Of a DNA stretch of 64,000 nt, positions 43,377 to 52,733 are shown in pieces. This DNA is from Oceaniglobus roseus (GTDB lineage: Bacteria > Pseudomonadota > Alphaproteobacteria > Rhodobacterales > Rhodobacteraceae). Each line of letters opens with the position of its first letter. Position 1 is the first letter of the stretch. The position numbers and the translations under genes were made by a program. The notes beneath the pieces were generated by a model. The model worked only from the letters and a program-made list of their open reading frames with translations, searched no databases and had not been told where the DNA came from. The stretch is from positions 1 through 64,000 of the forward strand of contig NZ_PNOS01000022.1 in NCBI RefSeq assembly GCF_002869745.1. The letters run 5' to 3'.

Positions 43377-43936
43377 CGGGCCTCCGCGACGTCGAGAACG
43401 GCCTCAAGGATGTTGGCGTAGGCGCCGCAGCGGCAGATGTTGCCGCTCATCCGTTCCTTGATCTCCTCGGGGGACAGCGGCGGGTTGGCCAGCAGGTCCT
43501 TCGTGACGTGGCTGGGGATGCCCGCGCGGAGCTCCTCCAGCGTCGCCTTGGCCGAGCAGATCTGCCCCGGCGTGCAATAGCCGCACTGGAAGCCGTCATG
43601 GGCGACGAAGGCCGCCTGCAGGGGGTCCATGTCCTCGGGCGTTCCGAGCCCCTCGATGGTGGTGATCTCGTCGCCGTCGTGCATCACGGCGAGCGACAGG
43701 CAGGAATTGACCCGCTGGCCGTTGACGAAGCAGGTGCAGGCGCCGCACTGGCCGTGATCGCAGCCCTTCTTCGTGCCGGTCAGCCGGAGGTGTTCGCGCA
43801 GGGCGTCGAGCAGGGTGGTACGGTTGTCGACCTCCAGCACCCGCTCGGTGCCGTTGACCACAAGCCGCGTCTTCGAGGTCGTGGGTCCGGGCAATGCCGT
43901 GTCCTGTCCGGCCTGCATGTCGGAATGGGTGTTCAT
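43373..43936 (-). CDS. 2Fe-2S subunit of the molybdenum hydroxylase (PaoA-like)
   Basis: A 187-aa subunit with two 2Fe-2S clusters. The plant-type ferredoxin site is C59-x(4)-C64-x(2)-C67, with C79 further on ([12 protein letters not shown]). The helical domain site is C118-x(2)-C121 ([12 protein letters not shown]) and C168-x-C170 (NICRCGAY). The E. coli PaoA has a Tat signal; no twin-arginine peptide is seen before [10 protein letters not shown] here, so the enzyme may be cytosolic. It is the first gene of the operon; the ATG at 43936 fits the family. Confidence 0.92.
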   Translation of the reverse strand: MNTHSDMQAGQDTALPGPTTSKTRLVVNGTERVLEVDNRTTLLDALREHLRLTGTKKGCDHGQCGACTCFVNGQRVNSCLSLAVMHDGDEITTIEGLGTPEDMDPLQAAFVAHDGFQCGYCTPGQICSAKATLEELRAGIPSHVTKDLLANPPLSPEEIKERMSGNICRCGAYANILEAVLDVAEAR

Positions 43937-44121
43937 GCTGTGCTCCTTGATGCGTCCGGGGTCGTCCCGCGGGCACGCATCATCGCGCCCGCACCCGGCT
44001 GGTCTCGGAGGAAAGGCAGCGGGCCGCCGGAAAGGTCCATCCGGCGGCCGCATTTCTTGCCGGGGCGCCATTTCGCCGCAGGAGCGGGCAGCGCTGCCGC
44101 AATGCGCGCCGCCCTGCGGGG

Positions 44122-45705
44122 TCAGTCGGCCAGCGCGATGCCGTCGCTGCGCGGATCCGCCGCCGCCTCGCAGCGCCCGTCGGCATGGCGCACCACCGCG
44201 CCCGCGTGCCCGGCGAGCGAGGACTTCGCCTCGATCGTCTCGACCGCGTGGCCCGCGCCGCGCAGCGCCTCGACCAGCGCGGGGTCGGCGTCGGCCTCGA
44301 CCTTCAGGCTGTCGGTCGCATCGCCCCATGTCCGCCCCAGCAGCCAGCGCGGCGCGCTGACCGCCTGCTGGAGCGGCTGGCCGAAGGCGGCATAGCGGGT
44401 GAAGACCGCCGACTGGGTCTGCGGCTGCCCCTCGCCGCCCATGGTGCCATAGGCCATCACGCGGCCGTCCTTCAGCTCGGCCAGCGCGGGGTTCAGGGTG
44501 TGGAACGGGCAGCGTCCGGGGGTCAGCAGGTTCGGCCCCTCCTTCAGCGAGAAGCCGGCGCCGCGGTTCTGGAAGAACACGCCGGTGTCGGTGCAGGTCA
44601 GGCCCGAGCCGAACTCCCAGAAAACGCTCTGGATGAAGCTGACCACGGTGCCCCCGGCATCCGCCGCGCCCATCCAGATCGTGTCGCCGTCCTTCGCGCG
44701 GTGCGGCCAGGGCAGCGCCCGCTCCATGTCCACCGCCGCCGCCATGGCGTCGAGCTCGGCCTGCCCCAGCATCTCCTGCGCCGCCCGGCGCATCCCCCGC
44801 TCGTCGCCAAGCTCGCGGTTGCGGACGATGAACGCCTGCTTCGTCGCCTCGATCAGCCCGTGCCAGTGGGCAAAGCCTTCGCCCTCGGTCACGCCCAGCC
44901 GGTCGAAGGCGCCGAGGATCGCGAGCGAGGCCATGCCCTGTGTCGGCGGGATCATGTTCATCAGCCGACCCCACGAGGTCTCGATGGCTAGCGGCACCAC
45001 CCGGCGCGCGGCATGACCGGCAAGGTCGGACGCGCGCAGCGGGCCGCCCTGCGCTTCCAGGAACCGCGCGTGGGTCGCCGCGATGTCGCCCCTGTAGAAA
45101 TCGTCGAGCCCCGCCTCGGCCAGCCGCTCCAGCGTCGCGGCGAGCGGCGCCTGCACCAGCTTCGCGCCCGGCGCGGGCACCTCGCCGCCGATCAGGTAGG
45201 TCTCGGCGAAGCCCGGCACGTCGCGCAGGCCGTCGATCTTCTCGGCCGTCACCGCCGACTGGTTGCGGCTGACGGCGATCCCCTCCCTCGCCAGCCGGAT
45301 CGCCGGGGCCAGCAGGTCGGCAAGGGGCCGCGCGCCCTGCCCCGCCTCCTCCAGCGCCAGCGCCCAGCCGCCGATGGTGCCCGGCACCGTCAGCGCCGCC
45401 TCGGCGCCGCGGGTCGGGATCGCATCGGTGTGCCCCCGCGCCCGGTACCACGCCGGATCCGCCAGCGCCGCCGCGCCGCCGCCCGCGAAGATGCCGAAGG
45501 CAGGCGCGCCGGGCCGCTTCACCAGCCAGAAGCCGTCGCCGCCGATGCCGTTCATGTGCGGATAGACCACCGCGATCACCGCCGCCGCGGCGACCATCGC
45601 CTCCAGCGCGCTGCCGCCGTCCTCCAGCACCTCGGCCCCGGCCTTCGCCGCCAGGCGGTGCGGCGCCGAGAACGCGCTGCGCAGCCCCAATGCCGTCTCG
45701 ATCAT
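44122..45705 (-). CDS. Gamma-glutamyltransferase-family Ntn hydrolase (HpxW-like)
   Basis: A 527-aa protein of the gamma-glutamyltransferase fold. The self-cleavage site reads DGDTIWMGAADAGG with Thr342 as probable N-terminal nucleophile of the small subunit; classical enzymes have T-T-H there. This W-containing site is like that of HpxW (oxamate amidohydrolase). The SxxxGG-type glutamyl-binding loop is represented by YGTMGGEGQPQTQSAVF. No signal peptide is seen, so it is cytosolic. It is the upstream neighbour of the molybdenum hydroxylase on the same strand, so a shared catabolic role is possible. The substrate is inferred only. Confidence 0.82.
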   Translation of the reverse strand: MIETALGLRSAFSAPHRLAAKAGAEVLEDGGSALEAMVAAAAVIAVVYPHMNGIGGDGFWLVKRPGAPAFGIFAGGGAAALADPAWYRARGHTDAIPTRGAEAALTVPGTIGGWALALEEAGQGARPLADLLAPAIRLAREGIAVSRNQSAVTAEKIDGLRDVPGFAETYLIGGEVPAPGAKLVQAPLAATLERLAEAGLDDFYRGDIAATHARFLEAQGGPLRASDLAGHAARRVVPLAIETSWGRLMNMIPPTQGMASLAILGAFDRLGVTEGEGFAHWHGLIEATKQAFIVRNRELGDERGMRRAAQEMLGQAELDAMAAAVDMERALPWPHRAKDGDTIWMGAADAGGTVVSFIQSVFWEFGSGLTCTDTGVFFQNRGAGFSLKEGPNLLTPGRCPFHTLNPALAELKDGRVMAYGTMGGEGQPQTQSAVFTRYAAFGQPLQQAVSAPRWLLGRTWGDATDSLKVEADADPALVEALRGAGHAVETIEAKSSLAGHAGAVVRHADGRCEAAADPRSDGIALAD

Positions 45706-46108
45706 CGCTGCATCCTCCCCGAACGATCGCGCCCCTCGCCCGGCGCCAGGGTTCTATGGCCGAGCCGGATGGACGGGTAAAGACGTCTCGCGGGCGAAAA
45801 GCGACACGTCGCACCTGTTAGCGGAAACAATTTTCAGCAGCCCGTCCCCGAAACGCCCAATCCGCAGGCAGCATGAAAAAATGGCGGCGCGAAACGCCCG
45901 CGAAAGCGGCAAAGCCGGGAAACCGGCCCCGCGCCCGGCCTCGCCGATTGCACTTTTTCGCGGCCTTCGGGAACAGAAGTGACCCCTGAAGGCGTGCGCC
46001 GGCGCCTGCGACGGCACGGCGCGCCGAAAGGGGTATGCGCAGGCAACCGCGCAGAATAGAACGGGAAGGGGCCTTCGGGCACGACCAACTGAGGAGGAAA
46101 ACAAGAAG
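45706..46108. other. Intergenic region between the Ntn hydrolase and the TRAP operon
   Basis: About 400 bases. It holds divergent promoters for the gamma-glutamyltransferase-family gene and the TRAP operon. An AGGAGG ribosome site lies about 12 bases before the TRAP receptor start. No gene or clear operator repeat is recognised. Confidence 0.45.
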
Positions 46109-47194
46109 ATGCAACGACGCAAGTTTCTGAAGGCCGCGGCAAGCGGCACGGTGGCATCCGCCGCGCTGGCCGCACCGGCCCTCGCGCAGGAGCGCAAGGA
46201 CATGGTCATCGTCTCGACCTGGGGCCGCGACTTTCCCGGCCTCGGCACCAGCGGCCAGCGCCTTGCCGAGAGGATCGAGGAACTGACCGAAGGCCGGATC
46301 GCGGTCCAGTACTTCGCGGCGGGCGAGCGCGTGGGCGCGTTCGACAGCTTCGACGAGGTCGCGTCGGGCAACGCCCAGGCCTATTGCGGCACCGATTACT
46401 ACTGGAAGGGCAAGCACCCCGGCTGGGCGCCCTTCACCGCCGTGCCGTTCGGCCTGACCTATACCGAGATGGACGCCTGGATGAAGTTCGGCGGCGGCCA
46501 GGCCTTGCTGGACAAGATCGGCGCCGAGTTCGGCATCAAGGGCATCCCCTGCGGCAACACCGGCCTGCAGATGGGCGGCTGGTTCAACAAGGAGATCAAC
46601 TCGCCCGAGGACCTGAAGGGCCTGAAGATGCGCATCCCCGGCCTCGGCGGCGACGTCATGGCCAAGGTCGGCGCCTCGCCCGTGTCGCTGCCCGGCGGCC
46701 AGATCTACGAGAACCTCGTCTCCGGCGCCATCGACGCGACCGAGTGGGTGGGACCGTGGAACGACTACTTCCTGAAGCTCTACGAGGCCGCCAAGTACTA
46801 CTACTGGCCGGGCATGCACGAGCCGGGAAGCCAGGTCAGCCTCGGCATGAACAAGGCGTGGTGGGACGGTCTTTCGGACCAGGACAAGCGGCTGATCACC
46901 GTCGCCTGCGCCGAGGAGAACGCCATGCAGGCGGCCGAGACCAACTACAACAACGGCATCTACCTCAACAAGCTCATCAACGAGTACGGCGTCGAGCTGC
47001 GCGAGTTCAACGATGACGTCTACGAGGCCTTCGGCGACGCCGCCACCGAGGTGATCGAGGAAACCCGCGACCACAGCGAGCTGGCGAAGGAGATCGTCGA
47101 CAGCTTCCTCGACGCCCGCGCGAACGTCGGCGCCTGGAGCAACTACTCCGACGCGCCCTACGTCGCCAAGCGCAACCGCTATCTCGACATCTGA
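46109..47194 (+). CDS. TRAP transporter substrate-binding protein (TakP-like, DctP family)
   Basis: A 361-aa periplasmic receptor. A Tat signal (MQRRKFLKAAASGTVASAAL, twin arginine) ends at ALA. The DctP fold contains GNTGLQMGGWFNKEINSPED and GAIDATEWVGPWNDYFLKLY, closely matching the alpha-keto-acid receptor TakP of Rhodobacter as I recall it. It binds an organic acid for the two membrane subunits encoded next. A pyruvate-like or related carboxylate ligand is likely; the true ligand cannot be read. Confidence 0.9.
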   Translation: MQRRKFLKAAASGTVASAALAAPALAQERKDMVIVSTWGRDFPGLGTSGQRLAERIEELTEGRIAVQYFAAGERVGAFDSFDEVASGNAQAYCGTDYYWKGKHPGWAPFTAVPFGLTYTEMDAWMKFGGGQALLDKIGAEFGIKGIPCGNTGLQMGGWFNKEINSPEDLKGLKMRIPGLGGDVMAKVGASPVSLPGGQIYENLVSGAIDATEWVGPWNDYFLKLYEAAKYYYWPGMHEPGSQVSLGMNKAWWDGLSDQDKRLITVACAEENAMQAAETNYNNGIYLNKLINEYGVELREFNDDVYEAFGDAATEVIEETRDHSELAKEIVDSFLDARANVGAWSNYSDAPYVAKRNRYLDI

Positions 47195-47322
47195 CGGACC
47201 GGCGCCCCGGCCGGTGCCGGGGCGTCACCGGAGGTACAGGGATCCTGCCGGGGCGGGCACAGCCCCCGCCCCGGCACAAGGGTAACGAGGGCTGAACGGC
47301 CCGACGGGGGAGTGCAGGCGCA

Positions 47323-48300
47323 ATGACGCAGGCAGAAGGTGCACGCGCGATCGTCGCGCGGTCTTTCGGTTGGATGATGCTGGCGGTGATGGCCGCCTTT
47401 CTCGTGAACGTGGTGCTGACATTCTGGTTCGCCTTTCCGGGCGCCGCCGCGGCCTTCGCGGGCGGCCCGGACATGGGCCCCGCCATCGTGCAATGCGCGC
47501 TCTATCCGGCGCTCGCGCTGCTCGGAGCCTGGCTGATGGTGCTGCGGCAGCCCGACATGACGCTGCGCGACGACGCGGCGCGGGTGACTTCGATCAACCG
47601 TTTCCTGGTGCGCGCCGCCTTCTGGGTGGTGGTCTTCGTCGGCATCGGCGACGCGGTCCTGTCCTTCCTGCGCATCGACGGCCTGCTCGACCCGCTGGTC
47701 GGACCCGAGATCGCCGGCAACCTCGGCCGCTCCGCCTATCGCGGGCTCTATTTCCACGTGCCGCTGATCCTGCTCGGCATCCTCGTCGCCGCCGTCACCC
47801 GGTCCCTCGGGTTCATCTGGCTGTCGCTGCTGGTGGTGCTGGCCGAGCTGCTGATCGTGTTCAGCCGCTTCATCTTCTCCTACGAACAGGCCTTCATGTC
47901 CGACCTCGTGCGCTTCTGGTACGGCGCGCTGTTCCTGTTCGCCTCCGCCTATACCCTGCTCGAGGACGGCCATGTCCGGGTCGACCTGCTCTATGCCGGG
48001 ATGCGGCGCGAGGCGAAGGGGCGGGTCAACGCCGTGGGCGCGATCTGCCTCGGGATGCTGCTCTGCTGGACGATCCTGATCATCGGCTTCGGCTCCTCCT
48101 CCAGCATCATCGTCGGCCCGATCCTGGTCTACGAGATCACGCAGTCGGGCTTCGGGCTGTTCGTGAAATACTTCATGGCCGGGTTCCTCGGCGTGTTCGC
48201 GGTGACGATGATGATCCAGTTCGTCGCCCAGTTCTTCGAGGGCGTCGCCGACAGGCGCGGCGAGCCGGGCGCGCGCGAGACGCACGCCGAAGCCCTTTAA
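47323..48300 (+). CDS. TRAP transporter small permease (DctQ), long form
   Basis: A 325-aa membrane protein, longer than the usual 160-200 aa. Hydrophobic segments near the N-terminus (FGWMMLAVMAAFLVNVVLTFWF and more) precede the DctQ core, which carries ARFW-like LVRFWYGALFLFASAYTLLEDGHVRVDLLY. About eight helices are likely. The C-terminus is basic and polar. It forms the transporter with the receptor and the large subunit. It lies 128 bases after the receptor and 21 bases before the large permease. Confidence 0.88.
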   Translation: MTQAEGARAIVARSFGWMMLAVMAAFLVNVVLTFWFAFPGAAAAFAGGPDMGPAIVQCALYPALALLGAWLMVLRQPDMTLRDDAARVTSINRFLVRAAFWVVVFVGIGDAVLSFLRIDGLLDPLVGPEIAGNLGRSAYRGLYFHVPLILLGILVAAVTRSLGFIWLSLLVVLAELLIVFSRFIFSYEQAFMSDLVRFWYGALFLFASAYTLLEDGHVRVDLLYAGMRREAKGRVNAVGAICLGMLLCWTILIIGFGSSSSIIVGPILVYEITQSGFGLFVKYFMAGFLGVFAVTMMIQFVAQFFEGVADRRGEPGARETHAEAL

Positions 48301-48321
48301 CCACAGCCGGGGACGCCGCGC

Positions 48322-50964
48322 ATGGAACTCTTCTTCCTCCTCCTGTTGATCGGGCTGATGGCCTTCGCGCTCGGCTCGGGCTATCCCGTCGCCTTCGCCC
48401 TGCCCGGCTCGGCGATCATCACCGTGCTGCTGGCCGCCATCGCGGGCTACTTCTTCGGCGGCGGCACCGACGCCTACTTCGCCTCCGGAGGCCCCTCGCA
48501 ATGGCTTTCGGCGGGGGTGACGAACCTGCGGGGGGTCTACTGGGAACCCGAACGCGACACGCTGATCGCGATCCCGCTGTTCATCTTCATGGGCATCATG
48601 CTCCAGCGCTCGAAGATCGCCGAGGACCTGCTGGTCACGATGGCCCAGCTCTTCGGCCCGGTGCCGGGCGGCCTCGGCATCTCGGTCGTCGTGGTGGGCG
48701 CGCTGCTTGCCGCCACCACCGGCATCGTCGGCGCGACCGTCGTCGCCATGGGCCTGATCTCGCTGCCCGCGATGATGCGGAACGGCTATTCCAACCCGCT
48801 GTCGTCGGGGATCATTGCCGCCTCCGGCACGCTCGGCCAGATCATCCCGCCCTCGATCGTGCTCATCATCCTGGCCGACCAGCTGGCCTCCGCCGTCGAC
48901 CAGGCCGGCCAGACCCGGCAGGAGCTCTACAAGGCTGTCACCGGCGAGATCGTGATGCCCTCGGAATACGCCGTGGTCTCGACCAGCGCGGGCGACATGT
49001 TCCTCGGCGCGCTGGTGCCGGGCCTGCTGCTCGTCGGCATCTACATCCTGTTCATCCTCGCCGTGGCCGTGCTGTTCCCGAAACTGGCCCCGGCCGTCCC
49101 CTACGAGGGGAAGTACGACCTGCGCTTCCTCGGCAAGGTGTTCCTCGCCATGGTGCCGCCGCTGGCGCTGATCATCCTCGTCCTCGGCTCGATCATCGGC
49201 GGCATCGCCACGGTGAACCAGGCGGGGGCCATCGGTGCCGTCGGCGCGATGATCATGGCCGGCTACCGCCTGCATCCCGGCGGTCGACTGCGATACGTCC
49301 CGGCGATCCTCGCGCTGACCGCCATGGCGCTGCTCGTCTTCGTGCTCTCGACCTACGACACCAACGTCCAGAACATCCAGAGCGCGGATGACTGGTTCGG
49401 CGTCCAGCTGGCCGTCGTCGCGGTGCTGCTGCTGGTCGTCTCCATCGCCTGGAGCGGCTACCGCGCCTTCGTCACCGACGACGCCCTGACCGGCGTGATG
49501 GTCGAGACGGCGAAGACCACCTCGCTCGTCTTCATCATCCTGCTCGGCGCCGCGATGCTGACCGCCGCCTTCCGCTCCTTCGGGGGAGAAGAGCTGGTCA
49601 AGCACTTCCTCGAAGGCCTGCCGGGCGGCTTCTGGACCAAGTTCGTGATCGTCATGGCGGTGATCTTCGTCCTCGGCTTCTTCCTCGACTTCATCGAGAT
49701 CGCCGTGGTCGTGGTGCCCATCGTCTCGCCGATCCTTCTGGCCGACCCCGAGGCGAACGTCTCGGCCGTCTGGCTCGGCGTGATGATCGGTCTGAACATC
49801 CAGACCTCGTTCCTGACGCCGCCCTTCGGCTTCGCGCTGTTCTACCTGCGCGGCGTGGCCCCGGCGGCGGTCAGGACGATCCAGATCTACAAGGGCGTCG
49901 TGTCCTTCATCTGCCTCCAGCTCCTCGCGCTGGTGATCGTCGCCTTCTACCCGCCGCTGGTGAACTACCTGCCCGCGCGAAGCTCGCTCACCGCCGAAAC
50001 CGCGCCGCCGCCGGTGAACCCGGCGCTGCAGCACTGCGTCGAGAACTGGGTCGCCCACGCCTTCGACGAGCGCGGGACCGAGATCAAGGCCGCCGTCGAC
50101 CGCGCCGCCGCGCTCGACCTCTCCTATCTTCCCGAGGATCTGCGCGAGGACTTCCAGGAGGGCGTCGAGAAGGCCGGGGAGTCCTTCACGCTGATGGCCG
50201 AGATCCAGGACATCAAGCGCCGACTCGCCGAAGGCGCGGTGGACTACCGCCCCGAACACCGGATCGTCCGCGCCATCCAGCGCGACGCCCGCCGGATCGA
50301 GGTGCAGCTCTCCGAGCTCGAAACTCGCATCCGCCGCGGCTTCGGCGACACCGAGGCGCTGCAGGCCCGCTACGACCGGCTTGAGGCCGAGCACGACGCG
50401 CTGCTCGCCCAGATCCCCGGGACCTGGACCGACACCCAGGCGGCCTACAACAGGATCACCTCGGAGGACCGGAGCACCCGCACCACCTACCGCCGGACGG
50501 TGGACCAAGCCTATGAGCCGCTGGTCGGGCTGATCTCCGTGATCGAGGCCCGCGACGCCCTCGCGCAGCTGGCGGAGCCGCTGAGCCAGCTCGCCGCCGA
50601 CGCGCCGTCGATGGACCGCGACATGGCGGACGAGCGGTTCAAGGAGGTGGAACGCCAGTTCGGCGAGGTGGCGGGCGCGGGCGACATCCGCGGGCTGCTG
50701 GCGGACGCGCGGCGCGAGATCGACGCCCGCTCCCCCGACCCGGAGAAGGCCGCGGAGTACCTCGCCGAGGCACAGGCGCTGTTCCGGAGCGAACTCGACT
50801 GGCGCAGCCGCGCCCGGAGCGACCTGCTGCCCGAACTGATGGCCTACGACGAGGCCATCAAGGGCACGATCGGCCTGCGCCAGCAGCCCCGCCTGCCCCA
50901 CGAACAGGCCCTGTTCATCGCCTCCTGCAACTCGATCCACCGCGACATCTCGCTGAACTTCTGA
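48322..50964 (+). CDS. TRAP transporter large permease (DctM) with C-terminal soluble extension
   Basis: An 880-aa protein. The DctM membrane domain covers residues 1 to about 550 with many helices (MGIMLQRSKIAEDLL, GIVGATVVAMGLISLPAMMRNGYSNPLSSGIIAASGTLGQIIPPSI are characteristic). Ordinary DctM proteins are near 430 aa. The remaining 325 residues are soluble and heavily charged, with heptad-like helices (about 620-720) suggesting coiled coils, and end in FIASCNSIHRDISLNF. The extension faces the cytosol if the last helix is counted normally. Its role is unknown; regulation of the transporter is possible. Confidence 0.88.
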   Translation: MELFFLLLLIGLMAFALGSGYPVAFALPGSAIITVLLAAIAGYFFGGGTDAYFASGGPSQWLSAGVTNLRGVYWEPERDTLIAIPLFIFMGIMLQRSKIAEDLLVTMAQLFGPVPGGLGISVVVVGALLAATTGIVGATVVAMGLISLPAMMRNGYSNPLSSGIIAASGTLGQIIPPSIVLIILADQLASAVDQAGQTRQELYKAVTGEIVMPSEYAVVSTSAGDMFLGALVPGLLLVGIYILFILAVAVLFPKLAPAVPYEGKYDLRFLGKVFLAMVPPLALIILVLGSIIGGIATVNQAGAIGAVGAMIMAGYRLHPGGRLRYVPAILALTAMALLVFVLSTYDTNVQNIQSADDWFGVQLAVVAVLLLVVSIAWSGYRAFVTDDALTGVMVETAKTTSLVFIILLGAAMLTAAFRSFGGEELVKHFLEGLPGGFWTKFVIVMAVIFVLGFFLDFIEIAVVVVPIVSPILLADPEANVSAVWLGVMIGLNIQTSFLTPPFGFALFYLRGVAPAAVRTIQIYKGVVSFICLQLLALVIVAFYPPLVNYLPARSSLTAETAPPPVNPALQHCVENWVAHAFDERGTEIKAAVDRAAALDLSYLPEDLREDFQEGVEKAGESFTLMAEIQDIKRRLAEGAVDYRPEHRIVRAIQRDARRIEVQLSELETRIRRGFGDTEALQARYDRLEAEHDALLAQIPGTWTDTQAAYNRITSEDRSTRTTYRRTVDQAYEPLVGLISVIEARDALAQLAEPLSQLAADAPSMDRDMADERFKEVERQFGEVAGAGDIRGLLADARREIDARSPDPEKAAEYLAEAQALFRSELDWRSRARSDLLPELMAYDEAIKGTIGLRQQPRLPHEQALFIASCNSIHRDISLNF

Positions 50965-51081
50965 CGCGATCTTCGGAACGGCACCGCATCCCGCGCGGTG
51001 CCGTTTCTCGGGTCGGGTACCTCCCTTGGCCGGATCGACCCCGCGCATCCGGCGACCCGCGCCGCCCTGCGCCCGCACCAC

Positions 51082-51114
51082 CCATCTTTGCTTCCTAAAT
51101 ATCCCCGCCGGAGG
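51082..51114 (+). repeat. Dispersed intergenic motif, copy 3
   Basis: CATCTTTGCTTCCTAAATAT then CCCCGCCGGAGGC. It faces copy 4 at 51229-51256; the two could pair as a stem around the 115 bases between them. Confidence 0.6.
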
Positions 51115-51228
51115 CTCCGCCTCCTCGACCCGCGCTTCCGCCTCCCCGAAGGGCGCGCGGCCGCCGCACGCCGCCCCGACCCCTGCGCGGATCGGGAGGA
51201 CAGGAGCGAGGGGCCAGCCCCTCGCGCT

Positions 51229-51256
51229 CCCCGGGATATTTGGAAAGCAAAGATGG
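51229..51256 (-). repeat. Dispersed intergenic motif, copy 4 (inverted)
   Basis: The plus strand reads CCCCGGGATATTTGGAAAGC then AAAGATGG, the near reverse complement of copy 3. Confidence 0.6.
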
Positions 51257-51502
51257 AGCGATCGTCCCCCCCGACGCGGTGGCGCGAAACGGGGGCGCGA
51301 CGCCGGGGCTTCTCCCGACCGGGGCCGTCACCCCGCGCTCTCCGCGGCGCGGCGGCGGAGTTTCCCAAACTCCGTTCCGCCGGGCGCAGACACGGGGCGG
51401 ATGATCTTCGCGAATTGCCCGAAAAAGCGACGGCATGTCGCCGCCGGCACATCATTCCCACACGTCCTGCGGCACAAGGCGCACAGCCGAAGAGATCCGA
51501 CC

Positions 51503-52729
51503 ATGCACCAGCGCTATATCCCCGAATGGCTCCGCCACCCCCCCACCCCCGGCGTGCGCGGCTTCGCGACCCTCGCGGGGATCGAGGCCGTGGCCCGGGG
51601 CATCCTGATCTCGGTCTATCCGCTGGCCGTCTTCAAGGCGCTCGGCGATGCCGCCCTGGTCTCGGCGGTCTATTTCGCGGTCGGCCTCGCCTCGCTCGCC
51701 TCGGGCCTGCTGGTGCCCTGGATCTCGCGCTTCGTGCCGCGCCGCTTCGTCTACATCTTCGGCTGCCTGCTCTATGCCACCGGCGCCTTCCTCGCGATCC
51801 AGGGCAGCGCCGCGGCGCTGATCGCCGGCCTTCTCTGCACCACCGCGGCCACCGTCACCTGCTTCGTGTGCTTCAACGCCTACGTGCTCGACTACATCGC
51901 CCGCGCCGATCTCGGGAAATGCGAGACCTCGCGGATGTTCTACAGCGCCCTCGGCTGGACGGTCGGCCCGGCCCTCGGGGTCTTCCTGCTGAAGGCCTGG
52001 GCGCCCGCGCCGTTCCTCGTCGCCGCGGCGGCGGCGCTTGCCATGGCGACGGTGTTCCTGGTCCTGCGCCTCGGCAACGGCAAGCTCATCACCCGGTCGC
52101 GCCGCCCCCCGGCCAACCCGCTGGCCTACCTGCCCCGCTTCGCGGCGCAGCCGCGGCTGGTGGCGGGCTGGCTCTTTGCCGTGATCCGCTCCTGCGGCTG
52201 GTGGGTCTATGTCGTCTACCTGCCGATCTTCGCCATCGAGAGCGGCCTCGGCGACCGGCTGGGCGGGATCGTGCTGTCGGTCACCAACGGCACCCTGTTC
52301 CTGACCCCGCTGATGCTGCGCTGGGTCCAGCGCCGCTCGCTGCGCCGGGCGATCCGCACCGGCTTCCTTGCCGCAGGGCTCCTGTTCAGCGGCGCGGCCC
52401 TCGCCGCCTCCCTGCCCTGGATCACCGTCCTCGCCCTGCTGGCGGGGTCGGGCTTCCTCATCCTGCTCGACATCTCGGCCGGCCTGCCGTTCCTCCTGGC
52501 CGTGCGCCCGGCGGAGCGCACCGAGATGTCCGCCGTCTATTCCACCTTCCGCGACGTCTCGGGCATCGCCACCCCCGCCGCCGCCTGGGCGGTGCTGGCG
52601 GTGGCGCCGGTCGCGGGTGTGTTCCTGGCCTCGGGCCTCGGCCTCCTCGCGGCCTATGCGCTGGCCGGGCGGCTGCCCCCCCGCCTCGGCCAGCCGCGCC
52701 GGAAGGCCCTTCGCCTCGCCGCCGCCTGA
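51503..52729 (+). CDS. MFS transporter
   Basis: A 408-aa carrier with about twelve helices. The first is at GFATLAGIEAVARGILISVYPLAVF; a loop with RFVPRRFVYIFGCL between helices 2 and 3 resembles the conserved MFS basic loop; FYSALGWTVGPALGVFLL is in helix 5. The substrate is not recognisable. It stands alone on the plus strand and is convergent with the acyl-CoA ligase gene, whose stop lies five bases away. Confidence 0.85.
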   Translation: MHQRYIPEWLRHPPTPGVRGFATLAGIEAVARGILISVYPLAVFKALGDAALVSAVYFAVGLASLASGLLVPWISRFVPRRFVYIFGCLLYATGAFLAIQGSAAALIAGLLCTTAATVTCFVCFNAYVLDYIARADLGKCETSRMFYSALGWTVGPALGVFLLKAWAPAPFLVAAAAALAMATVFLVLRLGNGKLITRSRRPPANPLAYLPRFAAQPRLVAGWLFAVIRSCGWWVYVVYLPIFAIESGLGDRLGGIVLSVTNGTLFLTPLMLRWVQRRSLRRAIRTGFLAAGLLFSGAALAASLPWITVLALLAGSGFLILLDISAGLPFLLAVRPAERTEMSAVYSTFRDVSGIATPAAAWAVLAVAPVAGVFLASGLGLLAAYALAGRLPPRLGQPRRKALRLAAA

Positions 52730-52733
52730 ACGC

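Larger units (their letters stand above)
50965..51502. other. Intergenic region with two inverted copies of the dispersed motif
   Basis: About 540 GC-rich bases between the TRAP operon and the MFS gene. No gene is supported. It holds the two facing motif copies described separately and a long region of arginine-coding shadow frames. Confidence 0.45.

Noticed and set aside
47179-51081. Minus-strand 1300-codon open frame opposite the TRAP operon
   Set aside because: It is antisense to three genes with strong family matches and has low-complexity, Asp/Gly/Arg/His-rich sequence without domains.
51082-51256. Insertion-sequence remnant bounded by the facing motif copies 3 and 4
   Set aside because: The 115 bases between have no transposase-like coding, and the same motif occurs singly elsewhere, so it is better treated as a dispersed repeat.
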